Shown in pieces: positions 40,013 through 49,430 of a DNA stretch of 64,000 nucleotides. The first letter of the stretch is position 1. Every line of letters starts with the position of its first letter. The stretch is taken from the NCBI RefSeq assembly GCF_029392895.1, contig NZ_CP114200.1, forward strand, positions 5,834,501 to 5,898,500, in the 5' to 3' direction. Source of the stretch: Streptomyces sp. 71268 (GTDB taxonomy: Bacteria > Actinomycetota > Actinomycetes > Streptomycetales > Streptomycetaceae). The notes beneath the pieces were generated by a model. The model made no database searches. It saw only the letters and a list, made by a program, of their open reading frames with translations, and was not told the origin of the DNA. A program made the position numbers and the translations under genes.

Positions 40013-40909
40013 TCACTCGGCCATGGCGCGGCGCAGGGCCGCGGCGAGTTCGGCGATCTGCCGCTGAGAGACCTGGGCGGAGATGATCGCCTGCGAGCCG
40101 TGGAAGGTACCGGGCCACTGGTGCAGTTCGACCGAGACGCCCGCGCGCAGCAGGCGCGACGCGTACTCGATGCCTTCGTCACGCACCGGGTCGAACTCGG
40201 CGGTGGCGATGTAGGCGGGCGGCAGGCCGGACAGGTCCTCGGCCCGAGCCGGGGCGGCGTACGGCGTGGCGGGCTGGGAGCCTAGGTAGTATCGCCACAC
40301 CGTGGCCAGCGTCTCGCGGTTGTGCCAGGGCGTGTCGGTGAAGTTCCGCTGCGACCAGGTCTCCTGCCGGTCATCGAGCCCGGGTTCGTTGAGGAGTTGG
40401 AAGCTGATCGCCGGCCCCTGTTGATCGCGCGCCCGCAGCGCCACGGCGGCGGCGAGCCCCGCGCCCGCGCTGTGCCCGCCGACCGCGATCCGCTCCGGGT
40501 CGATGCCGAGTTCGCTCGCGTTCTGGGCCGCCCAGGTCAGTACGGCGTAGGCGTCGTCCAAGGCGGCCGGGAACTGGTTCTCGGGGGACCGACGGTAATG
40601 CACCGAGATCAACGTCGCGCCGGAGCCTTCGGCGATCCTGCTGGCCCACGGGTGCTCGGTGTCCAGATCGCCAAAGATCATTCCGCCGCCGTGTAGCCAG
40701 AGGATGGCGCCCTGGGCCTGGTGCGGGCGGTAGATCCGCACCGCCACGTCGGGTTCGGCCGGCACCGTGCGGTTCTCGATCTCCATGTTCGAGATCTCCG
40801 GCATCGGCGTGGAGGCGGCCCGCTCGGCGAAGCTCTGACGTGTGGCGACCGGATCGGTCATGTCGATCGCTGGAAGAAACGGGAGGAATGCTTCAAGTTC
40901 GGGGTTCAT
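40013..40909 (-). CDS. Alpha/beta hydrolase, hormone-sensitive-lipase-like esterase
   Basis: A 298-residue esterase. The oxyanion motif HGGG is in LWLHGGGMIFGDLD (near residue 78). The nucleophile elbow is GHSAG (Ser near 150), the acid is in EFDPVRDEG, and the catalytic His is in GTFHGS near residue 270. This is the class IV lipase/acetyl-hydrolase pattern, acting on short-chain esters in the cytoplasm. ATG 40909 puts the start at MNPELEAF; the longer frame reaches towards the divergent PucR-like gene. The pairing suggests that the PucR-like protein controls it. Confidence 0.9.
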   Translation of the reverse strand: MNPELEAFLPFLPAIDMTDPVATRQSFAERAASTPMPEISNMEIENRTVPAEPDVAVRIYRPHQAQGAILWLHGGGMIFGDLDTEHPWASRIAEGSGATLISVHYRRSPENQFPAALDDAYAVLTWAAQNASELGIDPERIAVGGHSAGAGLAAAVALRARDQQGPAISFQLLNEPGLDDRQETWSQRNFTDTPWHNRETLATVWRYYLGSQPATPYAAPARAEDLSGLPPAYIATAEFDPVRDEGIEYASRLLRAGVSVELHQWPGTFHGSQAIISAQVSQRQIAELAAALRRAMAE

Positions 40910-41015
40910 GAGGACTATCTTCACCGTCGCGCTACCCGCGATCGCCCGCCAACTGTCGGGCGTCGCGGCGTGATCACGCGCCAGTCGGCGCACCGGCAGT
41001 GTCTATTCTGACGTC

Positions 41016-42074
41016 ATGGAGGCACTCGCCGAACGACTGTCCCAACTCGATTCACACGTCCAAGGCGTGGTGCGCGTCGTCGCGTTCTACGACACACTGA
41101 TGCGCCGCCGGGTCGACCTCCCGGCCCTCGCACGAGCCTCGGCGGGCCTCGCCGAGTGCGTGGCCGGTATACGGCTCCACGGCACGGGATGGATGATCCG
41201 CATCGCGCCCGACGGCAGGGAAGCGTCCGTCCCGCCACAACGCGCGTCCTCCACCGCGCCGATCACCCTCGACGAGGAGGAACTGGGCACGGTGTGGCTG
41301 GAGCGCCCCGGCACACCCGGCTCACTTGACGAAGTACTCCTTGACCGGCTCGCCCTCGCCGTCGCGTCAGCCGTCGAGCGGTACGGCCCGGCCCGCACCA
41401 CCATGGCCGACCCCGCCCTCGTCGAGTTGGTGATCAGTTCCGACGCCGACGAGGCGGCCAGGGCGCGAGCGCTGCGACTCCTGGGTTTCGCCGCCGGCCT
41501 GCCGCTTCGCGTCCTCGCCGTACGCTCGCAAGTCCCCCTCGGCGAGATCGGCACCCTGGTCTGCCCGGGACGCCCGGTCAAGGCGGCACCCGTCGGCGAC
41601 GTGGGCGTCATCCTGGCCACCACCATCGAGCCGGAGCGCATTCCCGCAGGCGTACGCGCGGGCATCGGCGCCCCGGGAAGCCCCGACCACTCCTGGCGAC
41701 AAGCCCGCACCGCCCTCCGTTTCACCACCCGACGCGAGCCAGTCATCCACTACGACAACCTGGGCGCGCTGGCGCTGCTGGCCGAGATACCCCACGACAT
41801 CGCACGCGGCAACCCCGACGTGGCCGCCCTCGTCCGTGTCGCCGCCCGCCCGGAAGACCTGGAGATCCTGGACGCCTACTGCGCCACGGGCTCCCTTCGC
41901 CGGGCCGCCGACCTCCTGCACATGCACCACAGCAGCGTCGCCCGCCGAATCGAACAGATCGGGAAGGCTCTGGGCATCGAACTCACCGAGCCCACCGGCC
42001 TGATACGGGCCAGGCTCGCCCTCACGACGCGGCGGCTGATCGACGGCTGGCCGGCTGCTGAGGTGGGACGATAG
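41016..42074 (+). CDS. PucR/CdaR-type transcriptional regulator
   Basis: A 352-residue regulator. The C-terminal HTH of the PucR type is plain (AYCATGSLRRAADLLHMH, then HSSVARRIEQIGKALG; residues about 285-330), followed by ARLALTTRRLI. The N-terminal 130 residues are GAF-like, and the middle is a GGDEF-like degenerate domain common to this family. These proteins sense small molecules and usually control a neighbouring catabolic gene. Its start is 106 bp from the divergent esterase, the natural target. Confidence 0.82.
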   Translation: MEALAERLSQLDSHVQGVVRVVAFYDTLMRRRVDLPALARASAGLAECVAGIRLHGTGWMIRIAPDGREASVPPQRASSTAPITLDEEELGTVWLERPGTPGSLDEVLLDRLALAVASAVERYGPARTTMADPALVELVISSDADEAARARALRLLGFAAGLPLRVLAVRSQVPLGEIGTLVCPGRPVKAAPVGDVGVILATTIEPERIPAGVRAGIGAPGSPDHSWRQARTALRFTTRREPVIHYDNLGALALLAEIPHDIARGNPDVAALVRVAARPEDLEILDAYCATGSLRRAADLLHMHHSSVARRIEQIGKALGIELTEPTGLIRARLALTTRRLIDGWPAAEVGR

Positions 42075-42138
42075 CGTCCGCTCCCCCTTTTTTCGGTGTT
42101 TCCACGGACATCAGTGCTTTGCATTACTGTCCTGGCGC

Positions 42139-42621
42139 ATGAGTGATCAACAGCTTGAAGTCATGGTCCGCCGTGCCCGGAACACCGACATGGACGGGCT
42201 GGTCGAGTCCAGCAGTGCCCTGTTCGCGGAGGACGCGGGCACAAGGGACCCCAGCGTCGATGTGGGCTGGCCCCGCGAGTTCGGACACCAGGAGTTCGCC
42301 GCCGCGATAGACGACCCGAACAGGCTTCTTCTCGTGGCGGACCACGGCGGGCAGGTCGTCGGACACCTGACCGCGAGCGTCGCCGAGGGGAGCGCGAAGA
42401 GACCAGCGAGGTCCGCGACGCTCGTGAGCCTGTACCTGCGGCCCGCCCACCGCCGCGGTGGACTCGGCGCCCGTCTGGTGGGGCAGTTCCTGGCATGGGC
42501 CAAGGAAGCGGGGGCGGAACTGGCCGAGGTAAGCGCGTACTCCAGTAACACCGACGCGATCAGCTTCTACGAACGGAACGGATTCACCAGCCAGTCGGTG
42601 ACGTTGCGGTCCCCGTTGTAA
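42139..42621 (+). CDS. GNAT-family N-acetyltransferase
   Basis: A 160-residue protein. The acetyl-CoA-binding motif A is visible as LYLRPAHRRGGLGARLVGQF (R-x-x-G-x-G/A pattern), followed by motif B (AYSSNTDAISFYERNGFTSQS). It has the normal length for a single GNAT domain. The substrate cannot be told; detoxification by acetylation is common among island-borne members. ATG 42139 lies 64 bp after the PucR-like gene. Confidence 0.9.
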   Translation: MSDQQLEVMVRRARNTDMDGLVESSSALFAEDAGTRDPSVDVGWPREFGHQEFAAAIDDPNRLLLVADHGGQVVGHLTASVAEGSAKRPARSATLVSLYLRPAHRRGGLGARLVGQFLAWAKEAGAELAEVSAYSSNTDAISFYERNGFTSQSVTLRSPL

Positions 42622-42789
42622 GCCGCTGGCAGCGCGGGCCGTGCCAGCAGCACGGGCCTGCCGTTGGTGACGGGAACGATGGCGGCCGGGTGGTTGTGCA
42701 CGCCGCCTCACCGCGATCTGGTGATCGCCCGATAAAGGCGGTGCGGAGAATGTCGGGTGGCCGGGCCGGTGCCACCGCACGATGGGGGC

Positions 42790-43566
42790 ATGGATGACAC
42801 GTTCTTGGTATCCCGTTTCCTCCGTGACGGTTTCGTGAAGTTGGAGGGTGCTGTCGCGCCGCGCGTGGCCGCGGACTGCGCGCGGCTGCTGTGGCGGGAG
42901 ACGGGCTGCGACCCGAACGACCCGTCGACGTGGACGCAGCCCGTGCACTGGGTGGCCGGTATGGCACAGGGGCCGTTCGCCGCCGCGCCCAACTCACCCG
43001 CCCTGCATCGCGCGTACGACCTGCTGGTCGGCGAGGGGCGCTGGGAGCCGCGCTACTCGCTGGGCACGTTCCCACTGCGCTTCCCGCACGAGGAGGAGCC
43101 GGACGACGCGGGCTGGCACATCGAGGGGAGCTATCTACCGGAAGGCGAGAGCTGGTACTTCACGAATCTGTGTTCCCAGGGCCGGGCGCTCTTGATGCTG
43201 TTCCTCTTCAGCGAGGTCGGTGAAGACGACGCCCCGACCCGGATTCGCGTCGGCTCGCACCTCGACGTGCCAAAGGTGCTGGAGAAGTACGGGCAGGACG
43301 GGGCAAGCGGACTGGTCCTGGCGCCCGAACTGGTGGCGGCATCCGACCACCGGCCACTTGCCCTGGCCACCGGGTCCCCGGGCGACGTCTACCTGTGCCA
43401 TCCCTTCCTGGTACACGCGGCACAACCGCATCATGGGATGCGCCCGCGCTTCATGGCGCAGCCGCCACTCCTGCCGGCCGCACCCTACGAACTGGAACGG
43501 GCCGACGGCGCGTACTCACCTGTGGAGAAGGCGATCCGTCGGGGCCTGGGACAGGACACCCCCTGA
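42790..43566 (+). CDS. Phytanoyl-CoA-dioxygenase-like protein
   Basis: A 258-residue double-stranded beta-helix protein of the PhyH type, starting at ATG 42790 (MDDTFLVSRFLRDGFVKLEG, the typical opening). The iron ligands are expected as HxD and a distal His. The sequence reads WHIEGSY, i.e. HxE rather than HxD, and the distal His lies in LCHPFLVHAAQPHHGM with a following RPRF arginine that would bind 2-oxoglutarate. With Glu in place of Asp the protein may still bind iron, but activity is not assured. It is followed 101 bp later by an AraC/GyrI regulator. Confidence 0.82.
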   Translation: MDDTFLVSRFLRDGFVKLEGAVAPRVAADCARLLWRETGCDPNDPSTWTQPVHWVAGMAQGPFAAAPNSPALHRAYDLLVGEGRWEPRYSLGTFPLRFPHEEEPDDAGWHIEGSYLPEGESWYFTNLCSQGRALLMLFLFSEVGEDDAPTRIRVGSHLDVPKVLEKYGQDGASGLVLAPELVAASDHRPLALATGSPGDVYLCHPFLVHAAQPHHGMRPRFMAQPPLLPAAPYELERADGAYSPVEKAIRRGLGQDTP

Positions 43567-43667
43567 CCAAGCGGGGACAGTACCAACCACGGCGCAGGGT
43601 GAGTGTGCTTCACCGCCGTCGCCGGCAAGGCGGTGGTGGTGAAGGAGAAAGGACAAGAGGAACGGGC

Positions 43668-44534
43668 ATGTTGGAGCGGCTGAACCAGGCCATGGAGCAC
43701 ATCGAGCATCAGCTGGACCAGGCTGTCGACGTAGCCGAGCTGGCACGCATCGCGGCCACTTCGGAGCATCACCTGCGTCGGATGTTCTCCGCGCTCGCGG
43801 GCATGTCGTTGCCGCAGTACATCCGACGCCGTCGGCTCACGCTCGCGGGTGCCGACGTACTCGCGGGGCACGACACACTGCTGGATGTCGCGGTGCGCTA
43901 TGGCTATGGCTCCGGCGAAGCGTTCGCACGGGCGTTTCGCGCCATGCACGGCATCGGGCCCAGCGAGGCCCGACGTACCGGCGCCGCGCTCGTCTCCCAG
44001 TCCCGAATGGCTTTCCGTCTCACCGTCGAAGGGAGCAGTCGTATGCGCTACCGCGTCCTGGACAAGGCGGACTTCACCGTCGTCGGGCTCAGGACCCGGA
44101 TACCGCTGGTGCATACCGGCCTGAACCAGGCGATCACGGACTTTGTCCGTGGGATCGATCCGCAGACCCTGGAGCGCCTGGAGAAGCTGTCTGACCAGGA
44201 GCCGCACGGCATCGTCACGGTCTGCGACGGCATGGAGCCCAGCCGCACCGAGGGCACCGAACTCGACTACTACCACGGCGTGATCACCTCCGCGGTCGCT
44301 CCGGAGGGTACGAGCGCATTGGAGGTCCCGGCCGGCACCTGGGCACTCTTCACCGCCTCTGGGCCGGCACCGCGGGCCATCCAGGAGCTGTGGCGGGACG
44401 TGTTCACCGAGTGGTTCCCATCGAACCCGTACCGCACCCGCACCGGTCCTGAGATCCTGCGCACCCGCCTGTCGCCGGACAAGACCGAAGCCGAGGCCGA
44501 ACTATGGCTCCCGGTCGAGCACGAACACGGCTGA
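43668..44534 (+). CDS. AraC-family regulator with GyrI-like effector domain
   Basis: A 288-residue protein. The N-terminal part is a two-HTH AraC domain (DVAELARIAATSEHHLRRMF, then DVAVRYGYGSGEAFARAFR, residues 18-100). The C-terminal part, from about 125, is a GyrI-like/SOUL-type small-molecule-binding domain (RVLDKADFTVVGLRTRIP, then LEVPAGTWALFTASG). This is the Rob/SoxS-like arrangement that responds to amphipathic drugs. ATG 43668 with AGGAGAAAGG upstream is chosen; the longer frame enters the previous gene. It may control the dioxygenase upstream or the efflux pump downstream. Confidence 0.88.
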   Translation: MLERLNQAMEHIEHQLDQAVDVAELARIAATSEHHLRRMFSALAGMSLPQYIRRRRLTLAGADVLAGHDTLLDVAVRYGYGSGEAFARAFRAMHGIGPSEARRTGAALVSQSRMAFRLTVEGSSRMRYRVLDKADFTVVGLRTRIPLVHTGLNQAITDFVRGIDPQTLERLEKLSDQEPHGIVTVCDGMEPSRTEGTELDYYHGVITSAVAPEGTSALEVPAGTWALFTASGPAPRAIQELWRDVFTEWFPSNPYRTRTGPEILRTRLSPDKTEAEAELWLPVEHEHG

Positions 44535-44642
44535 ACGCGGCGCCCTCACACCGATCGGCCCATGCGATGGCGGAAGGCGGCCAGACCTTACGGCAGGCCG
44601 TCCTGACCAGCGGGCGCGCCTCGACGGCGGCGAAGCCCGTAC

Positions 44643-45350
44643 CTATCCACCCTCGCCGGGAATCTCGGCCGTGGTCTGCGCGAGCAGCCCGTCGACGAAC
44701 GCGCGCAGCCCCCTCGGGTAGGTGTCCCGCGCGGCGAACTCCGCCCAGCGGTCACTGACGGCGGCCAGGTGAGGGGCCCGGTCCGCGTCGAAGGAGTCGC
44801 GGAAGGCGGGGAGTTCGCGGTCGACGAGCCGGTGCGGGGAGCGGGCGCGCACCAGGATCTCGCCGACGGTGTAGTACCAGATGCTGCGGAAGATGTGCAC
44901 GGACTGCTCGGGCGTGCAGCCGTAGTCGTGCGCCCCGGAGACGATGTCCTCCACCATCCACAGCGCCGACTCGTCCAGGAGGCCGACGAACCCGTCGGCC
45001 GTGACGACCTCCGCCGCCCATGGCCAGGCCGCGAGGACATCGTGGCCCGCGAGCGCGGTGGCGACGATGCGGTCCCGCGGGTCGGCGGGCGGCTCGGGCC
45101 GTTCGACCTGGCCCAGGTACTGGTTGAGCAGAAGAACAAGCAGATCGTCCTTGCCCCGCATGTGGTGGTAGATGGTCGTCGTGCCGATGCCCGTCTCGGC
45201 GGCGAGGCGTCGGAGGGTCAGCTTCTCCCAGCCGTCCCGGTCGATGAGCCGGCGCGCCGCCTCCAGGATTTGCGCGCGGGAGGTCAGCGGTGGCCTGCCG
45301 GTGCGGCCGTGTGGTGCGGGTGACGCGGACGATGCGGGGGTCGAGGGCAT
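44643..45350 (-). CDS. TetR-family repressor of the ABC exporter
   Basis: A 235-residue protein. The HTH is at residues about 25-70 (AQILEAARRLIDRDGWEKLT, then LRRLAAETGIGTTTIYHHMRG), followed by a helical C-terminal domain of the TetR_C type common in tetracycline-like repressors (AGHDVLAAWPWAAEVV, IFRSIWYYTVGEILV). It is divergent from the ABC exporter genes, with 256 bp between starts and a 22-bp dyad in the gap. That makes it the local repressor. Confidence 0.9.
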   Translation of the reverse strand: MPSTPASSASPAPHGRTGRPPLTSRAQILEAARRLIDRDGWEKLTLRRLAAETGIGTTTIYHHMRGKDDLLVLLLNQYLGQVERPEPPADPRDRIVATALAGHDVLAAWPWAAEVVTADGFVGLLDESALWMVEDIVSGAHDYGCTPEQSVHIFRSIWYYTVGEILVRARSPHRLVDRELPAFRDSFDADRAPHLAAVSDRWAEFAARDTYPRGLRAFVDGLLAQTTAEIPGEGG

Positions 45351-45493
45351 CGTCCCATCATGCCGCGTCGACGCTGCCCGGCCGGGCGGGGGCGGAACGG
45401 AGTGCCCGACCGAGCCGCTCCCCCGGGGCCGTCATCCGGCCACCGACGGCCGGATCTCGCCGATGCGTTCCCCGTCACGGGCCCTCGATGCTA

Positions 45494-45515
45494 CTTTCGA
45501 AACGCGTTCCGAAAG
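45494..45515. promoter_or_regulatory. TetR operator palindrome
   Basis: A 22-bp inverted repeat with outer halves CTTTCG and CGAAAG and a centre AACGCGTT; all but one pair of positions is symmetrical. It lies between the divergent TetR gene and the ABC exporter operon, 113 bp before the exporter start. Its size and symmetry suit a TetR dimer pair. Confidence 0.75.
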
Positions 45516-45606
45516 TCTTTTCGCTCCGCCGACACAGCTCCAGCGGGCCGCCGGCCAAAGCGTGACCATGACGGCAAGGCCCGCCCATGACGGGAGAACG
45601 AGAACG

Positions 45607-47556
45607 ATGACCACTACTGACCTCGTCCAGCCGGGCGAGCCGTCGGCCCCACCTCCCCACGGTGACGACGACCGGTCGCCGGGCACGGACTCGGCAGGAC
45701 CTGGGCCGGCGGCGGACCCGGCAGCGGACTCCGTAGCGGTGGACATGGCGCGGCTGCTGCGGCCACACGCCTCCAGCTTCGCCGCCGTGGTGGTTCTCCA
45801 GGTCGTCGGGGCCCTCGCGGGCTTGGCGCCGCTGCTCGCGGTCGTCGAGATCGGCCGTGCCCTGCTGGCGCCGGGGCCCACCGACCACCGCCACGTCTGG
45901 ATCGCCGTACTGGCGGGAGCGGGCGGGCTGTTCGTCAGGCTGCTGTTCACCGCGGCGTCGTCCGGCATCGGGCACCTGGTCGACGGGCGGGTGCAGCTCA
46001 CGCTCCGCCGGCAGTTGGCGGCACGTCTCGGCCGGGTGCCGATCGGTTGGTTCTCCCGGCGTGGTACCGGCGAGCTGGCCAAGGTGGTGGGAGAGGACGT
46101 GAGCGCCGTACACCCGTTCATCGCCCATGCTCCGGGCGAACTGGTCTCCGCGTTCGTGGTGCCGCTGGCGTCCCTCGTCTACCTGTTCACCATCGACTGG
46201 CGCCTCACACTGATCACGCTGATACCGGTGGCCCTGGCCGTGGCGCTCGTACCCCTGATGATGACGCCGGCCCGACTGCGCGAACAGAAGGAGTTCGACG
46301 AGGCCATGAGCCGGATCGCGGGTTCCGTCGTCGAGTTCGTACAGGGCATCGCGGTGATTAAGGCGTTCGGCGGGTCCGGGCGCGCCCACCGCAGGTTCCG
46401 CACGGCCGCGGACGAGTTCGTCGACACCTTCCACCGCTGGGTGCACGGCCTGTCCAAGCCGGCCGCGGGCATGCAGCTCGTGCTGTCGCCGCCGTTCGTC
46501 CTGCTCGTCGTGCTGACCGGCGGCACGGCTCTGATCACCAACGGCAGCCTGGCCCCTGCCGACCTGCTGCCCTTCCTGCTGCTCGGTCTCGGCCTGACCG
46601 CCCCGGTGGCCGCCCTGGGCCACGGCTTCGACGAACTACAGGCCGCGAGGCGCGCCCTCGGCCGGATACGGGACGTGCTCAAGGTTCCGCCGCTGCCGGA
46701 GCCCACCCACCCCCGCGCGCCGCGAGGACACCGGGTGGAACTGCGCGGCGTCCGCTTCGGGTACGAGACGGGACGCGAGGTACTGCGGGGCATCGACCTG
46801 GTGCTCGAACCGGGCACCGTCACCGCGCTCGTCGGCCCCTCGGGCAGCGGCAAGTCCACGCTGGTCCAGTTGCTGCCCCGGTTCTTCGACCCCACAGGGG
46901 GTTCGGTCACCATCGGCGGCGTCGATCTGCGCGATCTCGGCGGCAGGCACCTCCACGAGACGGTCTCCTTCGTCTTCCAGGACGTACGGCTGCTGCGCGC
47001 GTCGGTCGCGGACAACATCGCCCTGGCGGTGCCACACGCCGATCGCGAGGCCGTGGAACGCGCCGCCCGCCTCGCGCACATCCATGACCGCATCCTCGAG
47101 CTGCCCCGCGGCTACGAGTCGGTGATCGGCGAAGACACCGGACTCTCCGGCGGCGAGGCACAGCGGATCTCGCTGGCCCGCGCACTCCTGGCCGACACAC
47201 CCGTGCTGGTGCTCGACGAGGCGACCGCCTTCGCCGACCCGCGGACCGAACAAGCTGTTCACCGGGCCCTCGCGACCCTGAGGGGCGGCCGGACGATCCT
47301 GGTCATCGCCCACCGCCCGGAGACGATCAGGGACGCCGACACCGTAGTCATGCTGGACGACGGGGCGATCGTCGAACAGGGCGCACCCGCGGAACTCCTC
47401 GCGCGCGGCGGCCGGTTCGCCGACTTCTGGCGCTCCCAGCAGACGGCGGACACCGAAGCCGCCACATCGGACCGGGCGGACCGGCCCGATGACCACACCC
47501 CCGTGAAGGCCCCCAACGGCCCCAGCGGCACACCGCGAGGAGACGAGCCCCGATGA
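45607..47556 (+). CDS. ABC exporter half-transporter, first subunit
   Basis: 649 residues: a disordered N-terminus (1-45), a six-segment type IV exporter membrane domain (about 55-340), and an ATPase domain with Walker A GPSGSGKST near residue 415, signature LSGGE, Walker B VLVLDEAT, and the H-loop histidine in VIAHRPE. The D-loop reads AFADP rather than SALD, so this may be the degenerate site of a heterodimer. It overlaps the next ABC gene by ATGA. ATG 45607 follows GAGAACGAGAACG; the longer frame runs back into the TetR gene. The two subunits most resemble siderophore/peptide or drug exporters. Confidence 0.92.
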   Translation: MTTTDLVQPGEPSAPPPHGDDDRSPGTDSAGPGPAADPAADSVAVDMARLLRPHASSFAAVVVLQVVGALAGLAPLLAVVEIGRALLAPGPTDHRHVWIAVLAGAGGLFVRLLFTAASSGIGHLVDGRVQLTLRRQLAARLGRVPIGWFSRRGTGELAKVVGEDVSAVHPFIAHAPGELVSAFVVPLASLVYLFTIDWRLTLITLIPVALAVALVPLMMTPARLREQKEFDEAMSRIAGSVVEFVQGIAVIKAFGGSGRAHRRFRTAADEFVDTFHRWVHGLSKPAAGMQLVLSPPFVLLVVLTGGTALITNGSLAPADLLPFLLLGLGLTAPVAALGHGFDELQAARRALGRIRDVLKVPPLPEPTHPRAPRGHRVELRGVRFGYETGREVLRGIDLVLEPGTVTALVGPSGSGKSTLVQLLPRFFDPTGGSVTIGGVDLRDLGGRHLHETVSFVFQDVRLLRASVADNIALAVPHADREAVERAARLAHIHDRILELPRGYESVIGEDTGLSGGEAQRISLARALLADTPVLVLDEATAFADPRTEQAVHRALATLRGGRTILVIAHRPETIRDADTVVMLDDGAIVEQGAPAELLARGGRFADFWRSQQTADTEAATSDRADRPDDHTPVKAPNGPSGTPRGDEPR

Positions 47557-49295
47557 TCGGAACACTGCTGCGGGTCCTCGGCCGCGAGTACGCCCGGCCG
47601 CTGCGACGCACCCTGGCTCTCATGACGACGGCGGCGGTAGCCGAGGGCCTGTCCTACGCCTTCCTCGTGCCCGTCCTGCGTACCTTGTTCGGCGCGGCAC
47701 CCGAGGACGCCTGGCCCTGGCTGGCCGCCTTCGCGGGCGCCTTCGCGCTCTACGCGGTGCTGCGCTACCTCAGCGACCTCTCCGGCTTCCACGTTGGCAG
47801 CTCGCTGCTGCGCGGCATGTACCACCGGCTCGGCGACCACCTCGCCCGACTACCCATCGGCTGGTACGGGGCCAACCGCGTCGGGGAGGTGTCCGTCCTG
47901 GCGGGTCGCGGCGTGCTGCAGGCGATGAGCGTGATCGCGCACCTGCTCGCACCGTTCATCTCCGCCGCCGTGACGCCGCTGACGATCGTCGCCGTGATGC
48001 TCGCGTACAACTGGCAGTTGGGCCTTGCCGCGCTGGCCGCCGCCCCGCTCGTCACGGCCGTCCAGATCCGCACCGGTCGCTCCATGGCCGCGGGTGACGC
48101 GGAGCGGGCCGTACGCGACGACGAGGCCACCGGGCGGGTCATCGAGTACCTCCGGGCGCAGCCGGTACTGCGGGCCGGCGGCCGGACCGCCGAACGCTTC
48201 CAACTGCTCGACGACTCGCTCCGCCACGTCGAGCGCGCCTCGCGCCGCTCCACGCTGTCGGCGCTTCCCGGAGTGGTGGGCCTCACCCTCGTCGTGCAGG
48301 CGGTGTTCACCGGCCTGCTGGTCCTGGGCGCCTTCCTCGCGCTGGGTGGTGACGTGGGAGCGGCGGAACTCCTGGCGGTCCTGGTCCTCGCGGCACGTTG
48401 CGCGGACCCGCTGCTCTCGCTGTCGGACATCGGTGGCAAGCTCCGGGGCGCGCGGTCCGTCCTCGGCAGGCTCGACGCGGTGCTGCGCACCGAACCACTG
48501 CCGGAACCCGCCGAGCCCGTCAGCCCGGACCGCTATGACCTGCGGTTCGAATCCGTCACCTTCCGGCACGGCGACCGCACGGTGCTCGACGGCGCTTCGC
48601 TGACCGTGCCGCAGGGGCAGCGGCTCGCCGTCGTCGGTCCCTCGGGCGCCGGCAAGAGCACCCTGCTGCAACTGCTCGCCCGGTTCTACGACGTCGACGC
48701 AGGCACGGTACGCGTCGGCGGCGCAGACGTGCGACAGATGGACACCCGGGAGCTGATGGCGCGGATCGCCATCGTCTTCCAGGACGTCTACCTCTTCGAC
48801 GGCACGATCGAGGAGAACGTACGCCTCGGCCGCCCCGACGCTTCGGACGCCGAGGTACGGGCGGCGGCGGCCGCGGCGCGCCTCGACGAGGTGATCGAGC
48901 GATTGCCCGGTGGCTGGGCGACCAACGTCGGCGAGGGCGGCGCACTGCTTTCCGGCGGCGAACGCCAGCGCGTCTCGATCGCACGGGCGCTCCTCAAAGA
49001 CGCGCCCATCGTCCTCCTCGACGAGGTGACCTCCGCACTGGACCCGGTGAACGAGGCCGCCGTCCACGAAGGCATCGAACGCTTCATGGCGGGCCGGACG
49101 GTCGTGATGGTCGCGCACCGGATGCGCACCGTCCGCCGTGCCGACCGCGTCGTCTTCCTGGCGGACGGCCGCATCGCGGAGGAGGGCACGCACGACGAAC
49201 TGCTACGCCGCGGTGGCCGCTACGCCGACTTCTGGCACATCGCGCTGACGCCGACGGCCACCGGCTGGACCGCTGACGTGCCGCCCGCTCCCTGA
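47553..49295 (+). CDS. ABC exporter half-transporter, second subunit
   Basis: 580 residues with a membrane domain (about 15-310) and an ATPase domain: Walker A GPSGAGKST near 365, signature LLSGGERQR, Walker B IVLLDEVTSALD, and the H-loop in VAHRMR. All ATPase motifs are standard here, in contrast to the partner subunit. The start overlaps the first subunit by four bases, so the pair is made in equal amounts and should form one heterodimeric pump, controlled by the divergent TetR. The substrate is unknown. Confidence 0.93.
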   Translation: MIGTLLRVLGREYARPLRRTLALMTTAAVAEGLSYAFLVPVLRTLFGAAPEDAWPWLAAFAGAFALYAVLRYLSDLSGFHVGSSLLRGMYHRLGDHLARLPIGWYGANRVGEVSVLAGRGVLQAMSVIAHLLAPFISAAVTPLTIVAVMLAYNWQLGLAALAAAPLVTAVQIRTGRSMAAGDAERAVRDDEATGRVIEYLRAQPVLRAGGRTAERFQLLDDSLRHVERASRRSTLSALPGVVGLTLVVQAVFTGLLVLGAFLALGGDVGAAELLAVLVLAARCADPLLSLSDIGGKLRGARSVLGRLDAVLRTEPLPEPAEPVSPDRYDLRFESVTFRHGDRTVLDGASLTVPQGQRLAVVGPSGAGKSTLLQLLARFYDVDAGTVRVGGADVRQMDTRELMARIAIVFQDVYLFDGTIEENVRLGRPDASDAEVRAAAAAARLDEVIERLPGGWATNVGEGGALLSGGERQRVSIARALLKDAPIVLLDEVTSALDPVNEAAVHEGIERFMAGRTVVMVAHRMRTVRRADRVVFLADGRIAEEGTHDELLRRGGRYADFWHIALTPTATGWTADVPPAP

Positions 49296-49430
49296 CAGCG
49301 GCTCCCCTCGGCGCGGGCGCCGCACGCGGCACCCGGTTTCCTCGCTTTGGGATGCGATTGTGGAGGTGCGGGGCGTAGGGATAAAGGCCAGACGTGTGGT
49401 GTCCCGCAGGGGTGAGATAGGTGACCGGGG

